A DNA stretch of 64,000 nt from Cellvibrionaceae bacterium (GCA_021151825.1 JAGKWQ010000015.1:61262-125261), one strand, 5' to 3'. Positions 50,684-61,008 are shown, counted from the first letter of the stretch. The notes: generated by a model not told the origin, from the sequence alone. Translations and numbers: made by a program.

Positions 50684-51577
50684 TTAGCTCATCGCCCGTG
50701 CCACTCTGGAGTTGGTAGGTTTGCCTAAAATATTGCTAATAGTATTGCCAGCATAAATTAATTTTTCCAAATTCACGCCGTGTTCAATTCCCAAACCATT
50801 TAATAAATACACCACATCTTCAGTGGCGACATTGCCGGTTGCACCTACGGCATAAGGGCAGCCACCCAGGCCGGCAACGGAGGAGTCCACTATGCCGATG
50901 CCCAATTCCAACGCAGCATAAATATTGGTGAGTGCTTGCCCATAAGTGTCGTGCATATGGACGGCAAGTTTTTCAATAGGGATAGTGCGCGCAAGGATTT
51001 CAATCAGTTGTTTGATTTGCCCCGCAGTACCAACGCCAATAGTATCGCCCAGCGAAATTTCATAGCAGCCGAGTGCAAGTAGATCATTAGCGATGCTGGC
51101 AACCGTTGCCGCATCGACGCTACCGTCATACGGACAACCGGCAACGCAGGAAATATAGCCACGCACCGGAATTTGTTGTTGCTTCGCAGTGGTAATTAAT
51201 GTTTCAAAGCGGGTAATACTTTCTTTAATCGAGCAATTAATATTTTTCTGGCTAAATGCTTCAGACGCTGCCGCAAAAATAGCAACTTCATTTGCGCCAA
51301 CCGCAATAGCACGTTCATAACCTTGCAGGTTAGGGGTGAGTGCTGCATAGGTTACGCCGGGTTTACGTTGGATGCCGGAGAATACCTCGCCGCTGTCGGC
51401 CATTTGTGGAACCCATTTGGGATTTACAAAACTGCCAGCCTCAATGTAATTCAAGCCAGCGTCGACCAGATTTTCTATCAATTCAATTTTGGCGCGGGTA
51501 GGAATGGCTTGCTTTTCATTTTGCAAACCGTCGCGCGGGCCGACTTCAACAATACGGACTTGTTTGGGGAGGCTCAT
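50684..51577 (-). CDS. mvaB: Hydroxymethylglutaryl-CoA lyase
   Basis: Cleaves HMG-CoA to acetyl-CoA and acetoacetate in leucine breakdown. 297 residues of the HMGL-like TIM barrel: VEVGPRDGLQNE, EAGSFVNPKWVPQM, AVHMHDTYGQAL and the signature GLGGCPYAVGATGNVATEDVV, whose cysteine is catalytic. The start at ATG 51577 is used; a TTG six bases upstream is open. It stands alone; the rest of the leucine pathway is not in the window. Confidence 0.93.
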   Translation of the reverse strand: MSLPKQVRIVEVGPRDGLQNEKQAIPTRAKIELIENLVDAGLNYIEAGSFVNPKWVPQMADSGEVFSGIQRKPGVTYAALTPNLQGYERAIAVGANEVAIFAAASEAFSQKNINCSIKESITRFETLITTAKQQQIPVRGYISCVAGCPYDGSVDAATVASIANDLLALGCYEISLGDTIGVGTAGQIKQLIEILARTIPIEKLAVHMHDTYGQALTNIYAALELGIGIVDSSVAGLGGCPYAVGATGNVATEDVVYLLNGLGIEHGVNLEKLIYAGNTISNILGKPTNSRVARAMS

Positions 51578-51645
51578 AATCAACTATTAAACGTGGTGGA
51601 TGTGAAATGCGAGTGTAGCAGACGAGGGGCGGTGCTTGAACCGTT

Positions 51646-53991
51646 TCAGGCGGATGCGCGCTGGCTTTCCCGCGCTGCCTCGCCATCGTTTAAGACTTGT
51701 AATAATTGTTCAAGCTGGATAGGTTTGGTAGCAAACGCATTCATGCCACTGGCAAATGCGCGGTCAGTTTCAACCTGCTGTACACCGGCGGTGAGTGCAA
51801 TAATCCAGGGTTGCGGGCCGGCATTTTGTTGCGCGCGAATTTTTTCTGTTGCGGTATAGCCGTCCATAATACGCATTTGAATATCCATCAATATGATGTC
51901 TACCGGCATGCGTTGGCAGATTTCTACTGCTTCCTTACCATCGGCTACCGCAGTGACATTGGTGTAACCAAGCTTGGATAACATTTTAATAATTACCATC
52001 TGGTTTACGCTGTTGTCTTCTACTACCAATACGCGCGTTTTTTTGTTGGTAATTTGTAGTTGTTTTGGTGATGCATCCGGGTGATGGCTACCCAGTTTCA
52101 ATGCGCGCAAAAGCGCGCGAATTAAATCATTATTGCGCGTTGGTTTTTGCAAGCTTATGTAAGGTGTGATGCGATTATTATTGCGCTCGGAAGCACTGCT
52201 TAAGATAATTACCGGAATCGGGTTTATGGTATACAAATCGCCGAGCCGTTTGGCCAGTTCGCTGCCAGGCATATTGGGCATGCATTGATCAAGTATGGCG
52301 ACATCAAAATGATGGCCGAGTCCGACATTTTCCAGTGCATTTTCCGGCGATGCATAAGCGGTTGCGCGCATTCCCCATTGCATTAATGTGGCAGCGAGAA
52401 TTTTTCGATTGGTGGCATTGTCATCCACAATCAGTGCGTGCAGGTTGCGAAACAAGCTGGTGTCCAATGCTTGTTTTTCGTGTTGCTTGTCTTCATAAAT
52501 AACCTGGGTGGTAAAATAAAAATGGGTTCCTTTGTGTGGCTTGCTGGTAAGCCAGATTTCGCCGCCCATTTGCTGCACGATTTTTTTTGAGATTGCCAGC
52601 CCCAATCCAGTGCCGCCGTATTTGCGAGTAATGGATGTGTCCGCCTGGGTAAATACCTGAAATAAATTTCCCTGATGTTCTTCGGGAATACCTATGCCGG
52701 TATCGCGCACACAAAACAAAATGTTGCAGCTGCTTTCATCAGAGTTTTTATTTTTTAATGAAATTTTCAACGTGACTTCACCGCGCTCGGTAAATTTAAT
52801 CGCATTGCCAATTAAATTGATAATGACCTGACGTATACGTGATGAGTCTCCTTCCAAATGCAATGGCACTTCCGGCTCGATATAAGAGTTAAGTTCGAGA
52901 CCTTTATCGGATGCACTTTTGGCAAAAAGCTCAAGGGTATCTTCAATTAATTCACGCAAATGAAATGCATGGACATCCAGGATAATTTGCCCGGCTTCAA
53001 TTTTTGAGTAATCAAGAATATCGTTGATGATAACCAACAGGCCTTCGCCACAACTTTGAATGGTGCGCACCAGTTGTTGTTGTTCATCATCCAATTGGGT
53101 TTCGCCAAGCAACGATGCGCAACCGATCACACCATTCATGGGTGTACGAATTTCATGGCTCATGACGGCGAGGAATGAACTCTTGGCAAGCGCTGCTTGT
53201 TCGGCTGCGGTTTTGGCATAATCCAGTGCGTTCTCAATAAGCACTTGCTCGGTGATATCGCGTGATAATCCCACAAGGCCGAGTAATTTTTGGCGGTCAT
53301 CAAAAATAGGCACTTTAATAGAATCGATATAACGGTCACTGCCATCTGCATCGTTAATATGTTCGCGCTGCCGCTGCATTCGCCCCGAGCGCAGCATGGC
53401 TTGCTCTTCGTTAAAAATTTGCTCACCTTTTTCAGGCGTGAATCTTGGAGAGTCTTTATCCGTTTTCCCCAGCCATTGTTCGGTAGTTGCAAAGCCGTGG
53501 AAATTTCGCCAGGCTTTATTGCCGCCAAGGAAATGAGATTGGGCATCTTTGTAATAAAATAAATCGGGTAATTGATCCTGTAAAAACAAAAAATAATTAG
53601 CTGATTTAATGGCGGCTTCCTGTTTGCGATAACTGGCATCAATAGAAAAAATTGCACCTGACCACAAACATACTGCATCTTCGTTGGCACGGCTTGCTTG
53701 TAACAGGTAGCGATTTTTTTCGCCAGTGGCATGCTTGTAGCTAAATTCTATGTTGATTTGTTCGGGCTGGGGCGGTGCTTGCAAATCGGTAGCGTCGGTA
53801 AGTCGCTGTTGTAAGAGGGATCGTTCTGGCTCGGGAAGCAAATCAAAAAATACACCGGGATTATTGCGAACACTTTCAGGCGAAATTTGAAAATATTTGG
53901 TAATAGCCGGGCTGCAATACTCAAACGAGCCACCACTTTGAGTGACTTTATAAATAAATAGCACAAACGGGAAATTATTATTTGGCTCCAT
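51646..53991 (-). CDS. PAS-containing hybrid histidine kinase with two receivers
   Basis: 781 residues, cytoplasmic. Two PAS-like sensor domains (about 15-120 and 130-250; FYYKDAQSHFLGGNKAW in the second), HisKA with H279 in VMSHEIRTPMNG, HATPase (NLIGNAIKF, DTGIGIPEE, GTGLGLAISKKI) and two receivers (about 520-640, D568; 650-770, D703). No Hpt domain or DNA-binding output, so phosphate must pass to an unlinked partner. It is monocistronic, transcribed from a site between it and ubiX. No link to the stressosome kinases is proven. Confidence 0.93.
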   Translation of the reverse strand: MEPNNNFPFVLFIYKVTQSGGSFEYCSPAITKYFQISPESVRNNPGVFFDLLPEPERSLLQQRLTDATDLQAPPQPEQINIEFSYKHATGEKNRYLLQASRANEDAVCLWSGAIFSIDASYRKQEAAIKSANYFLFLQDQLPDLFYYKDAQSHFLGGNKAWRNFHGFATTEQWLGKTDKDSPRFTPEKGEQIFNEEQAMLRSGRMQRQREHINDADGSDRYIDSIKVPIFDDRQKLLGLVGLSRDITEQVLIENALDYAKTAAEQAALAKSSFLAVMSHEIRTPMNGVIGCASLLGETQLDDEQQQLVRTIQSCGEGLLVIINDILDYSKIEAGQIILDVHAFHLRELIEDTLELFAKSASDKGLELNSYIEPEVPLHLEGDSSRIRQVIINLIGNAIKFTERGEVTLKISLKNKNSDESSCNILFCVRDTGIGIPEEHQGNLFQVFTQADTSITRKYGGTGLGLAISKKIVQQMGGEIWLTSKPHKGTHFYFTTQVIYEDKQHEKQALDTSLFRNLHALIVDDNATNRKILAATLMQWGMRATAYASPENALENVGLGHHFDVAILDQCMPNMPGSELAKRLGDLYTINPIPVIILSSASERNNNRITPYISLQKPTRNNDLIRALLRALKLGSHHPDASPKQLQITNKKTRVLVVEDNSVNQMVIIKMLSKLGYTNVTAVADGKEAVEICQRMPVDIILMDIQMRIMDGYTATEKIRAQQNAGPQPWIIALTAGVQQVETDRAFASGMNAFATKPIQLEQLLQVLNDGEAARESQRASA

Positions 53992-54140
53992 TATAAGGAG
54001 TCCCCATTGTTAACCGGTGTTTTTCCTTGTGGCACAAAATTATGCATTTTGGCTGGTCTGACTGATTTTGCAATTAACTACAATGTTATTATGCTAGCCG
54101 ACAGAACCGGTTTTGTCACAAATTGTTGCGGGTGTCTTTT

Positions 54141-54749
54141 TCAATCCTCGCCCCAACGTGGCATTAAATCCTGGGCTACCCCCAGTTGGTCCAGAATACG
54201 TGCGACGATGAAATCAATTAATTCTTCTACCGTTTGCGGTTGCATATAAAAACCGGGGCTTGCGGGTAAAACGACTACGCCCATTTGCGTGAGCTTGAGC
54301 ATATTTTCCAAATGGATTTCTGAATAGGGTGTTTCTCGTGGCACTACGATTAATTTGCGTCGTTCTTTCAGTGCAACATCGGCGGCGCGCTCAATTAAAT
54401 TATTGCTCGCGCCGTGTGCGATTGCTGAAAGTGTACCTCCACTCGCAGGGCAAATTACCATTGAACTGGGTGAGCTGGAACCGGATGCTACTGCCGCAAA
54501 CCAATCGTCTTTCGCCAATACTTGTACTTGATCATCGTCGGCGTCGAACAGCGCACTAAAAAATGCTTGTTGTTCGTCGATATCGCGCGGTAAATCCAAA
54601 TCGGTCTCAGTGCGAATGACAACTTCGGCCGCACTGGAAATCATCAAATAGACTTTGCAATCCGCTGCCAATAAACATTGCAGTAAACGCAAACCATATT
54701 GAGCACCGGACGCACCGGTAATGGCGAGAGTAATCGTGCGTTGTTTCAT
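54141..54749 (-). CDS. ubiX: Flavin prenyltransferase UbiX
   Basis: Makes the prenylated FMN cofactor for UbiD decarboxylase in ubiquinone synthesis. 202 residues of the flavoprotein fold: ITGASGAQYGLRLL, CPASGGTLSAIAHGASNNLIERAADV and VPRETPYSEIHLENML, all hallmarks. Upstream it is followed by the RpiB-type gene, 77 nt away on the same strand, and the two may share a transcript. Confidence 0.96.
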   Translation of the reverse strand: MKQRTITLAITGASGAQYGLRLLQCLLAADCKVYLMISSAAEVVIRTETDLDLPRDIDEQQAFFSALFDADDDQVQVLAKDDWFAAVASGSSSPSSMVICPASGGTLSAIAHGASNNLIERAADVALKERRKLIVVPRETPYSEIHLENMLKLTQMGVVVLPASPGFYMQPQTVEELIDFIVARILDQLGVAQDLMPRWGED

Positions 54750-54825
54750 GGTTTTGCCTCCAGAGTGGATTGCAGATTAATTCATGGCCGGGCGCGCAAA
54801 CTGCCCGGCGTGAATAATTAAAATC

Positions 54826-55464
54826 TTATTTGCCCAGTACTTCTTTGACAAATGCAGTAATGCTTTCGTCCTGGGAATTTTCAAAAAAGCAGGACTGGAA
54901 GCGTTCACCAGTAACGGCAGTTTTGACAATTTCCGGATCGATTGCGCGCAAGCCATCGAGATAATTTTTTGCGGTGGCGATTTTGATATTTGTCAGAATA
55001 CCAGCATTGCGTACTTGCGATTCACGACGTTCAGCGGGGTAACCCTGGCCGCGCACACCGGTAAATGCTTTTTCAAAAATGGTGCGGATATTCAGTTCCG
55101 CGCCCCAGCCAAATCCTTTGGCGAACGGTAAAGCCAATGCATTGCCATTGTTCACTTGCGCAAACAGGTAGGCATCGGTGGGCTCTATACAATAACCGCA
55201 AAAAACACCGGGATGGGCATTAAGGGACATCATCGCGCCCTGGCCGGTGCCACAACCGCTCACGACAAAATCAACGGCTTTGGAATTCAATAATAAGCTG
55301 GCGATTACGCCGAGGTGAATGTAAGTCAGGTAATGATCGTTATCATCACTCATGCCTACGTTATACACACTGTGGTGTTGGATCTCGGCAACTTCTTTAA
55401 GTTGTTGCAGCACGATAGCGTTTTTGGCCGCTTGGCTGAATTCGTTCATTAATGCAATTTTCAT
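54826..55464 (-). CDS. RpiB/LacAB-family sugar-phosphate isomerase
   Basis: 212 residues. The RpiB-like core has the phosphate-binding SGCGTGQG and the SDDNDHYLTYIHLGV region. It is longer than ribose-5-phosphate isomerase B (about 150) by a C-terminal extension of some 60 residues (NAGILTNIKIATAKNYLDGL), as in a subgroup of sugar-phosphate or keto-sugar isomerases. Exact substrate unknown. Confidence 0.85.
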   Translation of the reverse strand: MKIALMNEFSQAAKNAIVLQQLKEVAEIQHHSVYNVGMSDDNDHYLTYIHLGVIASLLLNSKAVDFVVSGCGTGQGAMMSLNAHPGVFCGYCIEPTDAYLFAQVNNGNALALPFAKGFGWGAELNIRTIFEKAFTGVRGQGYPAERRESQVRNAGILTNIKIATAKNYLDGLRAIDPEIVKTAVTGERFQSCFFENSQDESITAFVKEVLGK

Positions 55465-55611
55465 GGGGATATTCTCTTGTCAGCAAGATGAAAAAGGATG
55501 GTTTTCTGTAACGCAGGCTCTTTGGCGCTGCTTGTTGGTAATGACCGAAACCTTTTTTTACGATATCACTCGCGCAGTTTACCTTCGCCCACGGATTACT
55601 GTGATGTTCAT

Positions 55612-56121
55612 TTATTGCCATAGCCTTATGATATTTGGCTTGGCGATAACTAGCCACATAATTGCAACTACGCTTGCCGGTATTACCGCAATTGCAATGC
55701 GCGTTATGTAGACATGATAAATATACAGCTGCGTTGATGATAGTTTATCGTAACCTTGTACGTTTAACTGCGAAAATATGTGCGGTAACTTGATGTTGCC
55801 GTACCAGATATCGGCTATTTCCAGCGGGATAATAATCAGCAGGATAATCAGCAATTTCCATTGCAACCAAGGCTGGTTAAAACCGAATACCAGTGCACCC
55901 ATACCAATGCCGGAGGCAAGCAGGAATACAAATGCTACATGTTCAAGAATTAGCATCTGCATAAATACTTTATAACCCAGATGCGTTGCGCTGGTGAATT
56001 CTCCCTCGTGTTTACGTAGTGCTCCCAGCATGAGCCAAGCCCCAAGGCTTGGCCCCAGCCAAAAAATTAATGAACCGATATGCACTATTTTCAGTGCAAT
56101 AAACCAGTCGAACGTGTTCAT
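55612..56121 (-). CDS. DUF2269-like integral membrane protein
   Basis: 169 residues with four to five hydrophobic segments and a conserved histidine-bearing first helix (FIALKIVHIGSLIFWLGPSLGAW), as in the DUF2269/CopD-like family. Heme or metal binding by such histidines is possible but not shown. It starts 1 nt after the stop of the preceding membrane protein gene, so the two are co-expressed. Confidence 0.75.
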   Translation of the reverse strand: MNTFDWFIALKIVHIGSLIFWLGPSLGAWLMLGALRKHEGEFTSATHLGYKVFMQMLILEHVAFVFLLASGIGMGALVFGFNQPWLQWKLLIILLIIIPLEIADIWYGNIKLPHIFSQLNVQGYDKLSSTQLYIYHVYITRIAIAVIPASVVAIMWLVIAKPNIIRLWQ

Positions 56122-56122
56122 G

Positions 56123-56791
56123 TCAGAAATCGACTTTCATGGTTTTTTCTTGTGGGAATACAAACAGAATAATGGCTAGCATCCACGCGGTGCTCCACAC
56201 CATTCCCGTAGCAGTAAAAAATTTGGCAACGTCAAAGGCATAAAATGCGCAAGCAATGCTCAATCCAAACCCGAAAAACCAGCCAGGAATTCCTGCAAGA
56301 ATAATATTGCGCGGCAGGGATTTATTGCCAAGCAACAAAATATTCAACAATAATCCGCCAATATTATAAAGCCCGTTACCCAAAGTGCCGGTCAATTGCA
56401 TCGCAATCATTTCCAGTAATTGCATATTGGCAAGCGTTGGATCAATACGATGGCTGTGCGGAATCACAAATGCAAAAATAACTTCCGCTCCAATATCCGG
56501 CACTATTCCCAATCCCACCAATAAAACTCCCAACATTCGCCATTCCGATTTCGGGATATACGGCAGCAACATAATACAAAACGTCAACAACCCTAAGGCT
56601 CCTAGCATCCAGTTAAACCAGCCGAGTTGCCAGAGCGTTAAGTTTTTTTGGATAAACTCGTTGCGTTCGATGGTGCTATTGCCGGATGCAACAAGGCCAT
56701 CGGTAATGACGAAGGCCATTTGGAAGCAGGCGATTGTTAACGTAACGACGATAGTGATACCTAAGAATATTTTTACATATCTATTGAGCAT
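56123..56791 (-). CDS. Six-span membrane protein, unknown function
   Basis: 222 residues with about six membrane segments. The ATG at 56791 has AGGA about 8 nt upstream and is preferred to a TTG codon before it. The third and fourth spans carry His and Glu residues (PDIGAEVIFAFVIPHSH). I do not recognise the family. It is paired with the DUF2269-like gene, so the two may form one complex. Confidence 0.72.
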   Translation of the reverse strand: MLNRYVKIFLGITIVVTLTIACFQMAFVITDGLVASGNSTIERNEFIQKNLTLWQLGWFNWMLGALGLLTFCIMLLPYIPKSEWRMLGVLLVGLGIVPDIGAEVIFAFVIPHSHRIDPTLANMQLLEMIAMQLTGTLGNGLYNIGGLLLNILLLGNKSLPRNIILAGIPGWFFGFGLSIACAFYAFDVAKFFTATGMVWSTAWMLAIILFVFPQEKTMKVDF

Positions 56792-56821
56792 CAATTGTTT
56801 CCTGTCTCAATGTTTTTCCTG

Positions 56822-58252
56822 TTAAAGCGCATGCTTCGTTAAATGATCCACCAACTTCTGATGCACTCCACCAAAACCGCCATTGCTCATTATCACAATG
56901 TGCGTATTGGGTTCGCTGATAGAAATGGTGCAATGGATTAATTCATCCAGATCTCTTAACAGTTTTGCTGGTACCGGGCTTTTGTTGACGATGTCGTCCA
57001 TGGCCCAATCCACATTCGGTGGTTGGTACCAAAGTACATCGTCGGCATCGGTGATGCTTTTGTTTAGCTCGCTTTTATGGACGCCCATGCGCATGGTGTT
57101 GGAGCGCGGTTCGATAATGGCGATAATTTTTTGGTCGCCTACTTTTGCGCGCAAACCGGCAAGTGTGGTTTTGATGGCGGTGGGGTGATGGGCGAAATCA
57201 TCGTAGACTTTTATGCTGTGGATATCTGCCAATATTTCCATGCGACGTTTTACACCGGCAAATTGTTCGAGTGCCCGAGCGGAATGCTCCGGTGTTACGC
57301 CGACGTGACGCGCGGCAATAATTGCGGCCAATCCATTATTGACATTGTGAATGCCGGTTTGCGCCCAATGTATTTTGGCAACCTCTTCACCGTTGTGAAT
57401 CACGGCGAAGGAAGAACCATCGGCGGCTAATAGCGTTGCTTGCCATTCTGGTATGGGTGCTTGCAAATGGGCGGATTCATTTTCTTTATCCCCATTCACT
57501 GTGTCGATCACCGCAAATTGTTGTTGCGGTGTCCAGCAACCTTGCTGGATAACCTCAGCGAGTGCTTTGTCATTGACGGGTGAAATTAATAAACCATTAT
57601 TGGGAACTGTGCGCACCAGATGATGAAATTGTTTTTGAATCGCAGCGAGGTCGGGAAAAATATCGGCGTGATCAAATTCGAGGTTATTTAAAATTACCGT
57701 GCGCGCATTGTAGTGAACGAACTTTGAACGTTTATCAAAAAATGCGCTGTCATATTCATCTGCTTCTACGACAAAAAAAGGTGTGTTGCCGATGCGCGCC
57801 GAGGTAGGAAAATTTTTGGTCACGCCACCAATTAAATAACCCGGTTCCATACCTGCGTATTCCAGAATCCAGGCAAGCATGGATGATGTGGTGGTTTTGC
57901 CGTGAGTGCCAGCAACGGCTAATACCCATTTGCCTTGCAGCACATGATCGCGCAGCCACTGAGGGCCAGACGTGTAGGGAATCCCTTGGTTGAGCACGTA
58001 TTCCACGCTGGGATTGCCGCGGCTCATTGCATTGCCAACCACAACCAGATCCGGTGGTGCTGGCATATGCGGCGGCTGTAAATAGATAGGGTCAAAGCCC
58101 TGGATCAGTTCAATACCTGCCTGTTCTAGTTGGGTACTCATGGGTGGGTAAACATTGGCATCGCTGCCGGTAACGCGGTGGCCGAGTTGCTTGGCAAGCT
58201 GGGCGAGGCTGCCCATGAACGTGCCACAAATACCGAGTATATGAATGTGCAT
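56822..58252 (-). CDS. mpl: UDP-N-acetylmuramate:tripeptide ligase Mpl
   Basis: Recycles murein tripeptide by joining L-Ala-gamma-D-Glu-meso-Dap to UDP-MurNAc. 476 residues of the Mur ligase fold: MHIHILGICGTFMGSLAQL start, ATP site AVAGTHGKTTTSSMLAW, EYDSAFFDKRSKF and FAHHPTAI. The start at 58252 is the family start; an in-frame extension upstream of 34 codons lacks homology. It is divergent from the next gene across 105 nt. Confidence 0.95.
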   Translation of the reverse strand: MHIHILGICGTFMGSLAQLAKQLGHRVTGSDANVYPPMSTQLEQAGIELIQGFDPIYLQPPHMPAPPDLVVVGNAMSRGNPSVEYVLNQGIPYTSGPQWLRDHVLQGKWVLAVAGTHGKTTTSSMLAWILEYAGMEPGYLIGGVTKNFPTSARIGNTPFFVVEADEYDSAFFDKRSKFVHYNARTVILNNLEFDHADIFPDLAAIQKQFHHLVRTVPNNGLLISPVNDKALAEVIQQGCWTPQQQFAVIDTVNGDKENESAHLQAPIPEWQATLLAADGSSFAVIHNGEEVAKIHWAQTGIHNVNNGLAAIIAARHVGVTPEHSARALEQFAGVKRRMEILADIHSIKVYDDFAHHPTAIKTTLAGLRAKVGDQKIIAIIEPRSNTMRMGVHKSELNKSITDADDVLWYQPPNVDWAMDDIVNKSPVPAKLLRDLDELIHCTISISEPNTHIVIMSNGGFGGVHQKLVDHLTKHAL

Positions 58253-58357
58253 ACTTAACTCATTATTGAATAGGGTTTTGTACGGAATTGATAAAGGGAT
58301 TAACCTATACTTTTTGGTGGATTGCAACCGGATTGATTTTGGCGGGAGTATCAACCC

Positions 58358-59284
58358 ATGGTTTTCGGGGCATTTATTGTGCGTGCGATTTTTATTGCAG
58401 GTTTGTTAGTTGGGATGAGTGCCGTTAATGCGCATGCGCAAGCCCCGGTGGATGCCAGAGCTCGGGTTATTAAGGTTGCTGCGGCCAAGCCGGAATTTGC
58501 AGTTGCCCAGGATTATTTTGTTCAGCTATTGCGCAAAGCGTTGGAAGAAGGCGCAAATGGCCGGCCTGTGCCGGTGATCCAGGAAGCGCAATTGATGGAA
58601 CAGGATTTGGGTGTGCAAGAAATGATTCGCGGAAAAAAAGTGGACGTTTACTGGATGGGAACTGATCAGGAGCGTGAGCGTAAATTGCGCGCGATTCGCA
58701 TTCCACTGGATCGCGGTTTGATCGGACATCGCCGCTTTATTATCCAGCAACGAATGAAAGGCGCGTTTGATGGTGTTGCCGATTTAAAAGCATTGCGCAC
58801 TTATTCTGCTTGCCAGGGTATTGATTGGCCGGATACTAAAGTATTGCGCAACGCCGGGTTGAAAGTGCGCGAGATCACCAGCTTTGAGCGGATTTTCCAG
58901 GAGGTGGCTACATTGCGTTGTGAATATTTTCCGCGCGGTTATTTCGAGGGCTACTCCGAAATTGAACAACGCAAAGCTATTTATCCGGAGTTAATGTTTT
59001 ACGAAAACCTGATTTTGAATTATCCGTTTGCACTTTATTTTTTTGTAAATGCCAAAGATGAAGAGTTGGCGCGCTGGATTGAAACTGGATTGGAAAAAAT
59101 GATCGATAATGGTGATTTTTTAAAATATATGGAAAATCACCCGTTAACCCGCGTAGCTTTTCCTTTACATAAAATAAAAAAGCTACGCTGGATTAATATT
59201 GACAATACAGAAATGCCGGCGGGAACTGATTACAAAAATCCCCGCTATTGGTTCCAACCGGAAGATTTTCAGGCGCCCAGGTAA
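58358..59284 (+). CDS. Periplasmic solute-binding-protein-like protein
   Basis: 308 residues with a clear signal peptide ending AHA and a two-domain periplasmic-binding-protein fold of the SBP_bac_3 type (AQDYFVQLLRKAL, GLIGHRRFIIQQ, YENLILNYPFALYFFVNAKDEEL). No transporter permease is next to it, so it could be a receptor or an orphan sensor protein. GGGAG precedes the start. Its last 16 nt overlap the 3' end of the convergent acyltransferase gene. Confidence 0.8.
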   Translation: MVFGAFIVRAIFIAGLLVGMSAVNAHAQAPVDARARVIKVAAAKPEFAVAQDYFVQLLRKALEEGANGRPVPVIQEAQLMEQDLGVQEMIRGKKVDVYWMGTDQERERKLRAIRIPLDRGLIGHRRFIIQQRMKGAFDGVADLKALRTYSACQGIDWPDTKVLRNAGLKVREITSFERIFQEVATLRCEYFPRGYFEGYSEIEQRKAIYPELMFYENLILNYPFALYFFVNAKDEELARWIETGLEKMIDNGDFLKYMENHPLTRVAFPLHKIKKLRWINIDNTEMPAGTDYKNPRYWFQPEDFQAPR

Positions 59285-61008
59285 CGTGCGCGTTTGGCGG
59301 CTTTCATTTGCGTGAGGTCGCCCATAAACAAACCATCCACACAATTACCAAATTCTGAATCCACACTAAAGGCCAGCAACTCGTACCCACCTTCTTCGTA
59401 GAGCGCCGCATATTGTTTAAACAATACGGGAATTTTTTGGTTGGCTGCAGTGAATTCAGTTTGCAAGATTTCAAAACCCTGATCGCGGTCCAGCTTACTG
59501 AACTTGTGCTGCAAATCAATTAATACATCTTCATCAATTTCATGCAGATGTTTACCTTCAGCAAGGCTCTCGCTGTCTTTGTAATAGCGCTCGTAATAAA
59601 ACACCAATAAATCGCGCAACGCTTTTGGATAATGCGCACTCATACTGACGGGGCCAAAGACGTAGCGGATTTCCGGATGGTGCTGGATGTAAGCGCCTAA
59701 TCCTTGCCACAGATAATCCAGGCTGGCTTTGCCCCAGTAATCCGGGTGTACAAAGCTGCGCCCCAATTCCAAACCTTGTTCCAGATAAGCTTTAATCGAC
59801 GGATGAAAGTCAAATAAATCGGCGGTATACAGCGCATCTATTCCTTTTTTCTGCAGAATTTTATGGGCTTCGCCTAAACGATACGCGCCTGCAATACAGA
59901 GTTTTTCTTCGTCCCACAATACCAGATGGCGGTAATAGTGATCGTATTTATCCAGATCGCGACGGCTACCGGTACCTTCACCAACCAAGCGAAATGTTTG
60001 TTCACGCAAGCGGCCAATTTCACGTAATACGGTGGGGTGATGATTGTAATCGCACAAATAAATTCCGTGGTTGTCGCGGGTTTTACCAATTAACTCAGCG
60101 CTCTTGAATTCCTTTTTTAAGGTGGCGCGATCCTCCGGATGTGCAATGGTTTTTTCGGTGATGAAAATCGCCGGCCGATTCCCTTTGATGCTGCGTTTTT
60201 TGCCAATTTTATACAGGTGTTTCTTTAGGCGTTTGATCAATGCTTTATCGGACAGTTTGTCCGTTTCCAACGCGTGGTGAGGAATGACCTCGCCGATACG
60301 GAATTTAATTTCGGCCGAATGTTTGTTAAACATTTCGTGCGCGAGCAGGGCAGTGGCCAGCGGTTTGAAAATCATGGAGGCGCTGTAAAACAGCAGCGAA
60401 TTTTTGGCGGAGACAAATATCGGTAGAATCGGTGCTTTGGTTTTGCGCGCGAAATGCAAGAATCCCGCTTGCCACTTTCCATCGCGGATTCCTTTGGGAC
60501 TCGCGCGCGATACTTCACCGGCGGGGAAAATAATAATGGCTTCGTCGTTATTCAGTGCTTGCAGGATATTTTTGTAACTTTGTTTGTAGGCACCGCGTGT
60601 CATGTTGTCCAGCGGCAATAATAATTCATGCAGCGGTTCGAATGCCATTAGCATATCGTTGGCAATGATTTTAACATCCTTGCGCACTTCACTTACCAGC
60701 CTTACCAGCGCCAGGCCATCCAGCGAACCAATCGGGTGATTAGCAATAATAATGACGCGACCTTGCGACGGAATATTGTTGCGTTCCCGCTGGGAAACGC
60801 TGTAACTGAAATTGAAATATTCGAAAATGCGATCAATAAAATCGATTCCCAGATTACCCTGGTTATCGCGCAAGAATGCATTGATTTCCTTTTCATGGGT
60901 GAGCTTGCGCAAAATACTCAGCGTGGAGTTGCGTACTATCGGCGCTTGTTGGCTAAAACCAGGGAATTTATTGGCGAGGGATTGTTCGATATTGAGCATG
61001 GCAGTCAT
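59269..61008 (-). CDS. olsF: OlsF-like bifunctional acyltransferase (PlsC + GNAT-like)
   Basis: 579 residues in two parts. Residues about 60-290 are a PlsC/LPLAT acyltransferase with NHPIGSLDGLAL and the FPAGEVSRASPKGIRDGKWQ motif; residues about 330-560 are an OlsB-like GNAT domain (IYLCDYNHHPTVLREIGRLREQTFR, ELGRSFVHPDYWGKASLDYL, GPVSMSAHYPKALRDLL). Such fusions, called OlsF, make ornithine lipids by adding both fatty acids. Both domains look intact. The start at ATG 61008 is chosen; ATG at 60999 is also possible, and the longer frame upstream lacks homology. Confidence 0.75.
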   Translation of the reverse strand: MTAMLNIEQSLANKFPGFSQQAPIVRNSTLSILRKLTHEKEINAFLRDNQGNLGIDFIDRIFEYFNFSYSVSQRERNNIPSQGRVIIIANHPIGSLDGLALVRLVSEVRKDVKIIANDMLMAFEPLHELLLPLDNMTRGAYKQSYKNILQALNNDEAIIIFPAGEVSRASPKGIRDGKWQAGFLHFARKTKAPILPIFVSAKNSLLFYSASMIFKPLATALLAHEMFNKHSAEIKFRIGEVIPHHALETDKLSDKALIKRLKKHLYKIGKKRSIKGNRPAIFITEKTIAHPEDRATLKKEFKSAELIGKTRDNHGIYLCDYNHHPTVLREIGRLREQTFRLVGEGTGSRRDLDKYDHYYRHLVLWDEEKLCIAGAYRLGEAHKILQKKGIDALYTADLFDFHPSIKAYLEQGLELGRSFVHPDYWGKASLDYLWQGLGAYIQHHPEIRYVFGPVSMSAHYPKALRDLLVFYYERYYKDSESLAEGKHLHEIDEDVLIDLQHKFSKLDRDQGFEILQTEFTAANQKIPVLFKQYAALYEEGGYELLAFSVDSEFGNCVDGLFMGDLTQMKAAKRARYLGA

